DNA of 64,000 nucleotides from Siniperca chuatsi (taxonomy: Eukaryota > Chordata > Actinopteri > Centrarchiformes > Sinipercidae), in contig NC_058046.1 in assembly GCF_020085105.1 (NCBI RefSeq), positions 17,136,675 to 17,200,674 on the forward strand, read 5' to 3'. Positions 49,247 through 62,557 of this stretch are shown here, piece after piece. The notes under the pieces are model-generated. The model did not search any database. It had not been told where the DNA came from and saw only the letters and a program-made list of their open reading frames with translations. The position numbers and the translations under genes were made by a program. The first letter of the stretch is position 1. Each line of letters opens with the position of its first letter.

Positions 49247-52200
49247 GTATTATTTCAAGAATAATATATATTGTGAATACTGTTGGCATATTTTTCAAAG
49301 CCTAATCTGAATAAAGGTTTTACATGTAAATGGACAAATCACAGATTCAGAAATTAGTGACGTTACAAATCTTATTTCCTTTGACAAGAATTATATGGAA
49401 ATGTATGTTATGTTGTCTTGTGTGTTTCTAGATAGATGGTATTCTGATGACAAACTGGTGACTGGTATTTTCTAGAAGAGTATGTAACAACTTGGTGGCA
49501 GAGATTGAAGGCAATCAGCTCAACGACTGTACTGTATAATATGTGGGATCTGTTCTGCAGGGTATTTATCTGATGACATGAATGAACATGATTTGTTTCT
49601 TGCTTCCTTTCTGCATCTGTGATAAAAAATGAATCCTCCTGTTCTGGCCTGAGGGTAGTGCCTAGTGAGTTTCTAAATTTCTGAATCATTTTATCTCAAC
49701 GCTAATATGTTTTTCTTTGAAAACTCTGTGGTAGATTTGGAATATCACAAACTATATGCTCTTTTCAATGGGTTGTTTTTACCCAATAAACATTTCTAAA
49801 ACATAATCTGTTCATAATCATTCTCATGAGAAGACAGAAAATGTGTAAAACATACTAACATATAAGACTTTGGTGGCACAATTTCATATTTCAGAAGTAC
49901 CCATGCGGATGGAATGGCTGTAAATGATCAAAATTTAGGTCTTGGAAATGAAAGTCTAGATGCTGGTGGATGAACTCCCAAAGCACCTCATGCTGTAGGC
50001 TCACTGAAACAGTGAAACAACCACTTAAAACCTATTACTGCTGTAAAAGAAACAGGATTCTGTGTATCCAGTGTTGCTGAATTCAACACTGAAAAGGTTT
50101 CTTTCTTTCTGCTTTGCCCTGCAATGAGCCAGGACAACGGTCCTAAATTGTGTTATTGTAGTTTAAAAATGGCGTGTTGATTTTGTTTGTTTGTCTCAAG
50201 GGTTTTGGTTTTATTTGCCCAGGTTTTGAGATATCCGTCTCGAGATTTGTGCCACCACCCCAATACAATGGAGGTGAACAGTATGAAAAAAACAGATATG
50301 TCTCTTTCCAAAATAATGTCCCTGTTATTGTGAATAATCCACATAACACCCTATCTAGCATTTCCATAGGGGCTCTCTTGTAGAAAGTAGTTCCTGAACT
50401 GTGTCCAGTGAAGTCTGAGAATTATCCCGAGGAATGGGGACATACCATTACCACAAACAAATTCCATTCATTTACATCGTATTGGCATCCCAGGGATGAA
50501 AACAAAAGCTATATCCTTGGTATCACTAGGGGTAAGTGAGAAAATATGTCTTTTTCTAATTTGGGTGAACTGACCCTGTAATTGTTTAACCACTAGATGG
50601 CCCTAAATACTTTAGTCTGATGCTCACTATGTATCATACAGTATAAACCATGACTATAGAGAACTTGCTGAAAACATAACTAGTCATTTCAAACCCAAAT
50701 GTCATATTTCTTTCAAAAGTACTCTTGGAATAAGCTCCACAGCGCATTTTAAACATAATGTTTTGTAATGCTTTAATAACAAGTGGTTTAACTGCCCTTT
50801 GATAGGTTTATGGTACACAATGCAGCCATAAAATGCAGATAACAACCCATTAAAACTGACAGCACAAGGCATATAAAAGCTCCTGGCACAAGTTAACTTG
50901 GCCACATATCTATTCATACCTGCTGTCTTGCTCTATTTGAGAAGGAAATAGACCTGCCAGCAGTTTTCTCTAAAGTATGAGATTTTCTTTGGAGTGTAGT
51001 GAGGCACAACATATTGTACAAATGACTTGTCAGAGATTGTGTAGAGATGTATGGTAGCCACGCATTGCTTACTATACCAGACTTGTCCTTTTGGCTGTGT
51101 GTACCTACTGTATGTCAAAACATATTTAACTCACAGACAGCTGTCACAGGATGGGGTTTTGGTAAACACTAAACCACACAGACAGCTTACAATATCCACT
51201 GCCAATAGATTAAGAGCACTGTCAGTAGTACACGTTTTTAGCAGGAATTCAGCTTAAGAATTTTGGGAAGTTATTTCAAAACTATTTCCATTACACCAAA
51301 CTTAAAGTACAAAGTTTGTAAAACCTCCACCACTTGTTTTATGGTTCAGGTTCTTTGCTGTGTGTTTATATGTGGGACTTTATCAAGTTAAATGTTTGAC
51401 AAGACAAGTGTGTGATCAGAATCTTGATGTAACATTTTGAAACAGGAAGAGCTCAAAGGCAGAGGCTGCTTCAATCAACAAACTTTAATCATCATCATCT
51501 GTTATTCAATCTAACTGTCCATTAGCTTCTCAAAGACTTAACATTCAGGCTTATAAACAGTGGAAAGAATTTATTGTTGCAGTGGTACTGGGAGACTCAG
51601 AGAGTGACTCGTGCAAAGCGGCATTCACATCAAATCAACATCCCAGCTGTTTTGCAGCAGGGCCACTCTGACGTTGTTAAGGATGATTCATAAGTTTAGC
51701 TCATTGATAAGCTGTCACATAAAGCACAGGCAGCCCTTACTTCACTAGCTTTTATTCACTTTTATCCATCAAAAGTAAGTAAGAGTAAGGGGAATAAGAA
51801 ACAATTAACAAATTGAAAGAATGCATTGTGGGATTATAATCCTGTTGCCTTTTTGCCTCTATAGTTGATTTTCTGTTAAATAACAGATCCTGAGCTTTGT
51901 GTTATAGTGCGACATGAGCCAAGAGTCCTGTAGTGAATCTTTTCTGTGCTGTGAGAACACTGGCTTCTGAAAGGTAATACGTAGTGTGTAATATGTAGAA
52001 GTCTGATGTAGATGAGCTTGTTTGTTGTTTGTTTGTTTGGCACATTCTGCGATCAAGTAAAAGAGTCTTAGCAACATGATCTTTTGGATCTACATGTTGG
52101 ACATTAATGTGTGTGTGTGTATCTTTGGTCGAGTGCACTCACACACACGACCATTTATAATAGGCTTTGGCTTTAGCTGTCTCTGATAAGGGCACCTATC

Positions 52201-53129
52201 AGGTTTAGTTGAGCTCACGGTGACTTGACTTTGCGTGCCAACTCAGTAAACCAACCACACACACAGTATGACGGCTGCACACACACATATACACACACCT
52301 ATCTCTCCATCCATCTCTTTATCTCATAGATATCACGTTGTTAATTGGCTCATCCAGACGACAGCGGCTGGTATTTTGATCTAGCCATGTCCACTACTGG
52401 TGGAGTTACATCTAGATGAAAACTCTATTTTTGTTTGTCTTGGTTTATTTATTTTTTAAGCTTATGTTGTTTTGACATTTTTCATGTGAGCTCAAACAAG
52501 CAATTGCTCTGTTTTCCTGTCATTATTTCACCCCTTGATCACTCTTCAATCTTTGCGTAACAATTTATATTTTTACTATGTCACCCAATTATAACTCTAT
52601 TGTTTGTTGTACCGGAATAGAGTAGACATTTCAGCTTATCAGATCTAAATCCAAAGTGAAGTAAAAGAACCCAGAGGATAAGCCGCGTTATTGATCTGTA
52701 GTTTCTACACACCGCCTCTCTCTTCTAGTTAATCCACAGGGTCAGCTCTAATGACATTGAGGAGCTCCTCTGGCAGTCGGCACTGCTGCCATTTGCAATT
52801 TAGATAGAGGGAAAGGAGGAGAGGAGGAAGTCCATGAGGGTGAAAACGAGGAGGGAAAGTGAAGGAGAAGGGAAACTGGAGGGCGGAAAACAGTGACAGG
52901 GAAAGGCAGTAAAAGCGATGATGGATAAAAGGAAAAGACGGAAGAGGGACAGCAAGAGCATGGGTGCGCTGCAGGAAAATGGTTTTGGGAAGGCAGAGAT
53001 AGAAAACAGAGTAGGTGGATTTCAATGACAGAAAGTTAGAATTTTAGTGAGAGACTGCTGATTGGATTATGTCATGTCTCACAATAAATACCCATAATCA
53101 ATACATATGGCAACTTTTGCTTAATACAT
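49247..53129. other. No gene recognised
   Basis: AT-rich noncoding sequence. At 50590-50603 the string 'ccactagatggccc' fits the CTCF core at 13 of 14 positions. A purine-rich tract lies at about 52800-52990. Open frames are short and unsupported. Confidence 0.5.
50590..50603 (+). promoter_or_regulatory. Candidate CTCF-type motif
   Basis: 'ccactagatggccc' matches the vertebrate CTCF core pattern CCASYAGRKGGCRS except at one position. It lies about 2 kb to the right of the start of the arrestin array. A single motif by itself is weak evidence. Confidence 0.3.
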
Positions 53130-53698
53130 AAAGGAATGGTTTGACATTTTGTGAAATATGCTTATTTGCTTGAAGTTACCACCAGTAGCCTGTTAGCTTA
53201 GCTTGGCAGAATGACTGGAAACAGGGGGAAACAGCTAGCCTGGCTCTGTCCAAATGGGGGAAAAAATCTTGCTACCAGCACCTCTTAACTTCACTAATAA
53301 CACGTTATATCTTGTTTGTTTAATCCATACAAAAACTAAAGTGTAAAAACAACAATTCACTGTTTCACATGGGTTATGTGCCAGACTATTTCTTGGCTGG
53401 GAGCAGTGACTTGGTGACATCAAGACTTCAGGATATAGTCCTGCACATAACCCCCCCCGTAAAAAGGCAAATTTTTACACTTCAGATTTTTCATTAAACA
53501 AACGAGAAATAACATGCTCATTAGTGAGTTTTAGAGGTGCTGAGGTGGATTTTGTTACCTTCATACAGAGCCAGCCTTTATGCTAGGCTATTCTAACTGG
53601 CTGCAGTGTGTATTTACTGTACACACATGAGAATGGTGTCGATTTCAAGAAAACAAATAGGCTAAAGACCGTTTCCCAAAATACTGAACTATTCCTTT
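53130..53698. mobile_element. MITE with AAAGGAAT...ATTCCTTT ends (569 bp)
   Basis: Starts 'aaaggaatggtttgacattt' and ends 'cccaaaatactgaactattccttt' in imperfect inverted orientation. The internal block 'agcctgttagcttagcttgg' with 'ggaaacagctagcctggctc' identifies a widespread nonautonomous DNA element of teleosts. No clear target duplication is visible. No coding sequence. Confidence 0.75.
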
Positions 53699-55290
53699 GA
53701 CCAAGATATGCAGGAACCTTGATGTCTCATATCACTGATGTGAGTTTCAGAATAAAGCATTTTTTGGGTGCTACCCAAACTAAAATACTATAAATTTTGT
53801 GTTTGATATTTGAGTCTTCCAATAAGGAGTATGTTGAGAGGAAAGGGTTAACCGGGTCAGATTTGTGCAGTTGTGCAGTTATGTGCTTTTTTTTTGCACC
53901 CGCTAAAAGAATTCCTGCGGCCAAACAGGAAGGCGCAGAGGGAACAGTTGGCAACCCTAATCTTGTGCAGATCCTCTGATAGCTTTCTTCTCCACAAACA
54001 ATGCAAAGTTGAGGAGGCTCTGGAGAGGTGATGAAAGACCCGACAACCAGGCAGAGCCAAGCTCTTTGTCACCCTATGACTGATCAACACTCACACATGT
54101 TCATGTAGTGCCAGGAAAAGATCATTTTTAGCTACTTCTAAACATTCATGCCTCCCAATGTTTCAGTTCCTCCATTGTTTCTTTTCTTTCTCCGCGTCTT
54201 TCCTTTTTGCTTATAGTATCTTACATGTAAAATGTTTTTGCTGTTTCTCTTTCAAAAGCACAGTTGCACAGATGTCCAGCATCTTATAAGAACTCTAATT
54301 TTCCTCTTTCTTTCCTCTATCATTTGTTGTGTGTGTGAGAGAAAGAGAGTATGTTTGTCTGTCTGAATCCATGTCTTGTTTGTATGTTAATTCAGTCTGT
54401 CCATCAAATAACTGTTATATACGAGTCAAACAATAGGAGAGGACCTGTTTGGGGTTTCCTGAAAAGTTTACCACATGATGAAGTCAGAGTGAAAGAATTC
54501 TTTTTTAAAAGAGCATCACAGTTCGCTCACTCTGTGGTCAGACTTTAAGCTAATACTGCTACCATGATGTCATTACCACAGGGCCAATACTACAGCTAAT
54601 GAGTCAGGAACAGTATGGAGTCTTGTAATGAAGTCTGCATGTACAAATCCATCTCTATCTGTCAGTCAGTCTGTCTCTCTCCCTGTGGTTAACACACAAA
54701 CACCCTGACACAGTAACACTATGGAACCGCCAACCCACATGTTATATTAATGTCTAAAGTTTATGTCTAAAGTAGTGCTCCATCTCAGAGTATAGGAGTT
54801 ACCTCAGTAAAACAAAAGATGTGCTTTGTTCCATCGTCAGGCTAAATCCTCCCTCAGCAATTACCGTTCACCTTCCAAAGACCTCGGCAAGGAACAGAGC
54901 AACACTCTTTCTTTTAAAGCAGGCAGTGGAGCATGAAGACACAGGCGCTCAACAGGCAATGCCCGATCACTCTTCCTTTTCAGCTGGCTATACTGTAAGC
55001 TTTGAACAAAATGTAATGATTCTGCTCTTCTGTTAGTGTCTGCAGTGTTTTTTTTTGTCTATGTAGAGCCTATTTGGTGTCAGATTTTGATTTTTGTGAA
55101 AAATAATTGATATTATGAGTGAGTATGATAAGTCGGTATTTGACTATGATTGTTTAGCATTTAAAATAAAGCTAAAGTAATAAGTGTAAAGTAATAAATG
55201 GTATGACATGAAAGCAGAGAGATTTTGATGCACAGACAGACATATTGGAATAATTTGAGGGTTTTTTATGAGTAAATTCTTTAGGCTTTG
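53699..55290. other. No gene recognised
   Basis: Noncoding sequence. Open frames at 53.7-54.1 kb and 54.3-55.0 kb are under 80 codons, without splice or family support. Confidence 0.5.
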
Positions 55291-55299
55291 TGTAACTCT

Positions 55300-55900
55300 T
55301 AAGGTACAGGGTAATTTATTTATCATTATACAACACAAGGTTGTACAACGAAATTCAGTATATATGTATATATCATACAGTTATTTACATAAATACATAC
55401 ACATACACTCAGGAAATAATTCAGTGCATTTTTTGAATTTGCGTCTGGGGTAATGTAAGACAGCAAGAAGATAGTGAAAATAATAATATGGTTACTGTCT
55501 TCACATAAAATGTTCGACATCTGGAAACAGTGTCCATCCACTTTGACTGCGCTTGAGCACAAAGCACCATTGATGTAAACACAAAGTCCGTCTCCACTCA
55601 TCCCACCGGAGTCTTGAGCTCCTTCAGCTTGGAATACGGTCTGCCTGTTGAGTGCTTGATCCGGGGTGTTGGTGGAGCAGGTCTCTGCAAAGATGTGGGC
55701 ACAACAGTCTCTGATTCCTGCTGCTTGGCCAGATTGAGTCCCATTTCGTCTAGACCGGACATTGGCCTAGAGCAATCTTAAATCCAAACTGGGCCAGCAT
55801 GGCTCCTATCCCGGCTCGTCCTCTCCTCCCGGGGCAATCACACAGCACCCGCGTGGTGTCTGGTCCGGTTGATCTGGCTGGCTGGATTGTCTCAAGGTCC
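55300..55900 (-). mobile_element. Internally deleted L2-type LINE: endonuclease remnant joined to the 3' tail
   Basis: On the minus strand the upstream part encodes, in one frame, CCAHIFAETCSTNTPDQAL and then GDGLCVYINGALCSS and KVDGHC, matching the apurinic endonuclease domain of fish L2 elements (pattern CC..F.ETW....PD.A. and GGLC.YIN...C). After about 60 more codons the reading runs directly into 'ctgaatttcgttgtacaac' and 'ataataaataaatt'-like sequence, the typical L2 3' end. The rest of the endonuclease and the whole reverse transcriptase are missing. The stretch to about 55900 is GC-rich (ORF 5' portion, frame broken). Confidence 0.75.
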
Positions 55901-56439
55901 GCTGCTCTTTAATTCAAATCCTGGCTCCCTTTTCCACTGATGACGATGATGTATTTCATGTCATAGGTAATACATTTTTCAGCAATAAAAAAAAAAAAGA
56001 TAACAGATAAAAACAAAAATATAGCGGAGTTTGAAGGAGCTAGCCTACAGGCCGCAGAATCTACATGTGCAGCTGTTGCCAAATCTCCTGATCCAGTTGA
56101 TTTGAACAATTTTGGCTTAGCACTTTAAATTAAGTCCAATCAGACATCATTCAACAATGTTTCAACAATAAAGCCGAATAACAATTTAAAGCAAAAATGT
56201 ATCAAGCTTGAAGCAGCTACTAGCCGCTGCATCTACATGCACAACCATTGCCATAGCATATGTAGGTAGCAACAGTAACTGTCACTTTCACTGTCACATT
56301 ATTTCCCCCAGATATTATAATTGCCAATTTTAGCCTAGATGTATAGAGGTGTGAGTCTGTGTATGATGCCCAGTGCTTCACCCATGAAAGATGGATCTTT
56401 CAAATCAATGTCATGTGAGCTGACAAACTGAAATTATCA

Positions 56440-56900
56440 AATGATGGTGGTGCTAGATGAACAGTTATGGGATCACCAAAGTGATTACAATTCATCCTGA
56501 GAGGAACATGAATGTTTGTACCACATTTCATGGCAATCCATTCAACATTTCACTCAAAACTACAAAAGTCAACCTCACGGTGGTGCTAGAGGTAAAGTCA
56601 TTAGGATTTATGTTGGTACCATAAATATCTGTACCAAATGTCATGGCAATCCATTTAATAGATGTAAATACATGTCACTTAAAATCAAAAAACTGCAACT
56701 TGTTGGTGGCCCTGGAGGAACAGCCAGGGGATTACCAACGTCATTAGGATTCTTCCTCTGGGAACCATGAATGTCTTTACAAAATTTCATGGTCATTCAT
56801 CCAGTAGTTGTTGAAATATTTTAGTCCGGACGAAAGTGATGGACCAACTGACAGACCAACAGTGCCTTTCATAGAGCCATGACACTAGCATGGCTAAAAA
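56440..56900 (+). repeat. Fish interspersed repeat with three internal ~120-bp units
   Basis: Three related units: 'ggtggtgctagatgaacag...catggcaatccattcaa', 'cggtggtgctagaggtaaag...catggcaatccatttaa' and 'tggtggccctggaggaacag...catggtcattcatccag'. It ends with 'agtccggacgaaagtgatgg', 'agagccatgacactagcatg', a block I recognise from many teleost genomes. Noncoding. Confidence 0.75.
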
Positions 56901-59451
56901 TACATTTTTTCCCAGATACTATAATTTCTCTCGAGCCCATTTTACCCTATAGATGTGTGAAAGTGTGATTCTGTGCATTATTCACCAATGACAGTCAATG
57001 TGAGATGTTAGAAATTTATTTGATTTTTTTTCATGACCCGTGGCAGCAAAGCTTCCTAGACTGCACTGAATGGCTACACGAATCTTTGCTTGTGTGTGTT
57101 TCCCTACACACACAAAAATGCAGGTACAAAAAATAAGCCCACCACCCTCTAAACTCACATCATCATCACAGCTTGAAGCATTGCTGCTGCAGAATTGACT
57201 TGAGCTGTCCGGCTGTTTCAAAACAAATCTTCCAGCCTATGACGGAGATCCTTGAAATCAAATCCAGTTGATCTCCCACTCCACTTTATGACTCAGTGAA
57301 GAAAGAGACGCCATCGGTCAATTCCACTGTAGTCCCGACTCTTACTCAACTTGTACTCATTTCCTGTTTAAGCGCAATACAACTAGATCGTATTATGAGA
57401 CACTAAAACACCATAAATGACAGGTTGTGATAAAAAATTTAAATACCCGTTTTCCAGGAAACTGCCTGTGATATATATTTTTGTCCACATGATGTATGTT
57501 TGGGACCGCTCTCTCTTCCTGTCTCTCACCACACAGCCACTGTTGCTGCTGTTGTTTACATCAGGGCCAGGAGGCTTCCAGATGCAAAGGGTCTGACAGT
57601 CTATCAGTGGAAGAGGGTAGTTAATATGGACACACAACCTCTGTCCTGACCTTGATGCAGGACCATCCATCATCTAGGCTTAGAGAAGGGATGAGGTTGA
57701 GAGGCGTATCCAGATGGAGGACACTTTAACCCAGGTTAGAGCCTCTACGTCCTAGCCAGTAGACAGCCTCTGTCCTGACTTTTCTGAGGCGAGTGGAGTG
57801 TGAGGAGAATGAGTGCAAGAAAAGGCACTATTCTGTGTTGTGCCTTGTACTATACTGGAACATGATTGTTATCATATAATAACATTAAAAATATTAACAT
57901 GTAAAATACATTAGCATATTTAAAACACAAGTATAATTTTAGGTTTTCTCAGTTATATGCTGTTAATTGCAATTGTGACAGATTTACATGCGTATGACAA
58001 AATTAAAGATACAGTATTTTCTAATCAGGTTATTCAAACATCTCAGACTTAGATTTGAAAACAACTTGACACGCTGACACATGGTCAGCAAAAATGCATC
58101 AGTCCAAAACTATCAATACACTTAATGCTATAAATGTTACTTTTACAGAATCATATTAAAGTAAAGTGTGTAGGATTTGAAGATTTGTGACTTTAGTGCC
58201 ACCAGTGGTAGTACAGAAAAAGACACAGTAGCAGACAGCAACAAACACTTCCACCACTGATGATAAAAAGGCTGAAAGCAACACAGATCAATTTATACCT
58301 GAAATGTCTAAGTTTTCTACAAACAATAACTACATCATCAGATTAATTTGAAAAACGCTATGATCAAATGAAAATTTTACACATATGGACAACTGAGAGC
58401 TGGGACAAGACAGATGTGGATGTCTTACATCCACTTTCTGCCTTTCTGGTTGTCCTCTTTAAAACTTTATTGTTAACCGATGCATAGTGTTCTTTATGAT
58501 AACATGATAATCTATCCCTTGTCCATCACAATACAATCAACCCAACAGAAAAACTAAAATGTAATGCTCAAGCTAGCTCCTCCTTACACTGTAAAATGTA
58601 AACCTACATGAATTGATTTTTGGCCACTTTTAGGCCACATTGACATATTATCACTTGATAATTGCAAACTTGTTAGCAAACAATTGCCTATTCAAAGATC
58701 CAGCAGATACAGAGCAACATTAGCATTTATTTGGAGTTGTGTTTCTGGCCACCTGATGGATGTAAGTCCAATATTCACTCTCTTTTAGCTCTGTTTTTGA
58801 TCTCTACCAACTCATTGGAATTAACTGGCTTGTTAGTAGCGAACTAGCTACTCACTAACTTTGTCCGTCTTCTGTTTGGTGCACGACATTTAGTGTTTAG
58901 AGCTTTTTCATTGAAAACGGCTGCCTGCCGTGTCTGGAAACGACACTGATAAGAGTGGTGAGAGTGAACCAGAACGGTGTTCTGTTCTGTTGTGGGCCGG
59001 AAAAAAAACAAAACAATGAACTGAAAGATGTAGAAAAGCTCCATAGAGCTGAGGGGGACTGCAAAGTTGGTGATAATTCTCTGTGGCTTCATCACTATGT
59101 GTGACCCCTTTTACATACAAGCAGTCATTTGATCTGTTAGTATAAAATTATTGATTATAGCAGCTTTAATCTCTATTTATTATATTATATTAATTAAATG
59201 AAATATTTACCCACAAATATTACCAAGATGTTAGGAAAAGAGACAATATCTTGCATGATAAAAGCAAATCTACAGTGAAAAGGAAATCCAGGAAATTGCT
59301 ACATCTCCAGTAATGCTCTGACCTTTTAAGTGTAAATGCAGGCAATAATACATGCTATAGAAAGTACAGAATGTTTTGTCACTTTGTTTTCATCCAAAGA
59401 CTCATACAATAAAAACAACACTTGACACACATTATTAATTTTGCCTGGTTC

Positions 59452-59452
<1 letters not shown>

Positions 59453-59489
<37 letters not shown>
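59453..59489. repeat. (TG)n microsatellite
   Basis: A perfect TG run of about 18 units. Confidence 0.95.
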
Positions 59490-59491
<2 letters not shown>

Positions 59492-61449
59492 AGTACTGTC
59501 TGTTCTTTCACTTACGCATGTACTGTTTGGAGAAGTCTGGCTTTGGGTCATCTCAGTATTACAGATCAGAGAGTGTGCTTCTGGCTGGCGGCATAAGAAG
59601 TGCTGTTTCTTCCCCCCACACACACACACTCATCCAATCCCCACTCCCTCATTTTGCTTTTTGGGTAGCACTCATCTGCAGCCTTATTACCCAGAGTCCT
59701 CGGCTGCAGCCCAACCGGCGCTTCGCTGCTGGAGTGTTCTGTTAGTCACATCAGCACCCAGCGCACGCTCAACCCAGCTCAGATCATCAGGACTTTCACC
59801 GATGGAAAACCTGCTCAGAATTCAGAAAAAGGCTGTGCATACATTTAATTGTGATGGAGTTTTCAACCTCGGCTCAACTGCTCTTTTTCTCTGCTTAGTC
59901 CCAGGATGAAATGCTGTTTCATCTCACCAGTGTAATTAACCGAATGAAATCAACAATACATAAGAAAAGTCTATTTTACATGTTCAAATCAGGATGGCTG
60001 GGTTTTTTGCCCTTTAGGTATATATTTTAATCATCATGGCAAATAATGCCTATTTAGTGGTGATTACAATGGCTATAGGGCTTTTGAGTTTATATTTACA
60101 TATACATCATAACCATTAACACCATATCTCATTTTATTTTTAGTGGCATCACTGCATATAACTCAGTCATCAAAATAAAGTGATATCATCTGTATGATTT
60201 CTGAACATCTGTTGAGTAGAAATGCCAGAGGCCCTCTCAGTAATAAACCATTTAACAGCTGCCTAATTGCAGTATGAATCAGAATCATAGCCTGTAAAAA
60301 TGGTCTAACAAACACAGGGTATGCTCCTCTCTCTTATGCAGTAAGTTTAATTTCTTATGTCTCTGTCTATTAGAGTGACTGAAAGCCTTCATGCGAACAG
60401 TCTTTATACTGTATGTCCAAGAAGCTGCATCTTTTGGCCAAATTAGAAACAGATGTGATTGTATCAGAGCTGCATGCTCAGAGGATATTCTTTCTTGCCA
60501 AAATGTCCAACCCTTCCTTCTATGAACTTTCAACACTACAAAAGACACTGCTACTGTGTCATTAAATATGTTTTGATGGTCAAAAACTCCTTTAAAAGGT
60601 GAACAATAGGCTAGCATTGGACACATACACAGAAAAAACACAAACAGTACACATCACTGCATCTATAATAAATGGCTTCTTGAATCGCAGTTCAAGTTAA
60701 ACACATATTGGTTGGTTGGTTCCCTGCAAAGAACTGACAGGCTATTTTGCAAACAGGCATTAATCCTTTGAGTCAACTAGAATCAGGACTGAAGAGTAGG
60801 CACAGCAGGTCCTACATTTTCAGGACCGCTTAACCTTAGATGTCTGTTAAATCAGTGAGACGTAGAGTGTTTCTAGACAAGCTTATTAGGATGTTTTCAT
60901 CTCTTGCTTTCCTGTTGCATCAGCTGTCGAAAGCAAACATTTTTTCTTTGAATGCCAAGTTTATTTCACAGCCTAGCCTGGATGATCTTGAGGCTGCAGC
61001 ATTTCCATGTTGATTCCTGTTAGATAAACTGTGTAACCAGTTTTTAAGTTGCCTCTGTTTACTGTACACTGCTGAGCAAATTACGCCGAGGCAAGTTGTT
61101 TGTATATTGGAAGTGCCATTGTGCTTATGAAAGCAATTTCTAAGTTTTTTTAGCCAGTCGTAGAGTGGGATATGTAACTTTTTCCAACGTTAACAAAACC
61201 CCTGGTTGGGACACCCTCTTCATCAGCAGAAAGGAGGGGGAGGAGGGAACAGCAAATGTTGTTTGGAGCAGGCAGTTTCAAGACGCCCCTGGACCAGAGG
61301 AGACTGGGACCAAAGAGTCTTATGTCTTTTCTCCTGTGTACTATGTATGTGTTTGTGTTTACATGTGTGAGCCTGCATGCACACATTTGTAGATGCGATT
61401 CCTCCTTGACTGTTTGTATTGCACACGCATGTGATGTGTCTGTGTCTGC

Positions 61450-61451
<2 letters not shown>

Positions 61452-61507
<56 letters not shown>
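61452..61507. repeat. (TG)n microsatellite, longest in the window
   Basis: A perfect TG run of about 28 units; several overlapping open frames are artefacts of it. Confidence 0.95.
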
Positions 61508-61508
<1 letters not shown>

Positions 61509-62557
61509 ATACAGTATGTGTCTGGCACTGGTCTGACAAGACTGTAAAGCAGCTTCTTCCAGTTTTTTCAAGGGAGAGCATTTTCCGCAAGGGGAACAGA
61601 CATGGTTCATTTCACCGCAGGACGAGGTGGTACGGATGGTGAGGTGGTGTAAAGATCTCGCAGGCGCAGAGGATACTGTAGCTACATGGGCTGTGTGAAC
61701 AAGAATAACAGAGGAGCATTTACTATATTTTACCCTGCGTGCAGCTCAAGGACAATCCCGGTTTACGGTTTAATCAGGTTTTATGGTTTCAAAATGAAAT
61801 ACATAGAATAAAATGAAAGTGGACACATGCTGTCATCATGTATAGTACTCCACTGTCCACTTAAGAGAGCCATTGTTAAACAGTGATATATCCTTAGTCA
61901 GTTACTCATCTAAAAACAAAAACACAGTGTGACAAGGTGTACTATTGTTCATGCTAAATTATTTACTGAGTCACAAGCTTTTGTAAACTTCAGCGTCAAT
62001 TAATCTCAAGAACCTCTTTTGTGTGAGAGCTTAATCGTTTGCTAATTAGCGTCCTTGCTAACAGACACTCTCAGTGGAAATATACGATTACATAGCCCAT
62101 CTACAGGCTAAGTAAACAAAGGCTGTTTGCCAAAATGCCAAAGCAGTTGTTGTAAAGCTGGAGAGGGGAAAATCTATCATTTGTTTGTGTGCGTGTGTGT
62201 GTGAATGAGTGACAGAAGAAAACACAGAAAGAGAGACTCAAGAGAGAATGGGAGGAAAACAAAGAAAGACTGTGATTGTTGGATACATTTTGATTTCACT
62301 CTGTACCTCACAGTGATTGCATGTTAACCAGATTCACATGAACATGTTGGTTTGTTTGTAAGTCACAGTGCTGAGAGTCCATGGTCTAGACAGCCTGGAA
62401 TAGATGACCTCAGACAGATGGCTTGGTGCTGCAAAACTGAGAGTAAGGACCTGGTGGGTGGACTGAGACAGACAGAGAGAACAAGGAGAGAGAAAGAAAA
62501 GGAGATGGAGGAGAGGAATGATGTTATCTGACTGATGTAGGTATGTTGTTTTATGGC

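Larger units (their letters stand above)
56901..62557. other. No gene recognised; simple repeats
   Basis: Noncoding sequence. The segment 58160-59110 starts with 'agtgtgtaggatttgaag' and includes 'agctccatagagctgaggg' and 'gattctctgtggcttcat'-like blocks, suggesting another degenerate interspersed repeat. TG microsatellites lie at 59453-59489 and 61452-61507. The long open frames at 59.4-59.9 kb and 61.1-61.6 kb are created by these tracts. Confidence 0.5.

Noticed and set aside
59454-59909. 151-codon plus-strand frame
   Set aside because: It begins in a (TG)n tract giving a Cys/Val run; there is no domain or splice context in the rest.
61150-61590. 146-codon minus-strand frame and overlapping frames
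   Set aside because: They span the (TG)n microsatellite (Thr/His or Cys/Val repeats); no family resemblance.
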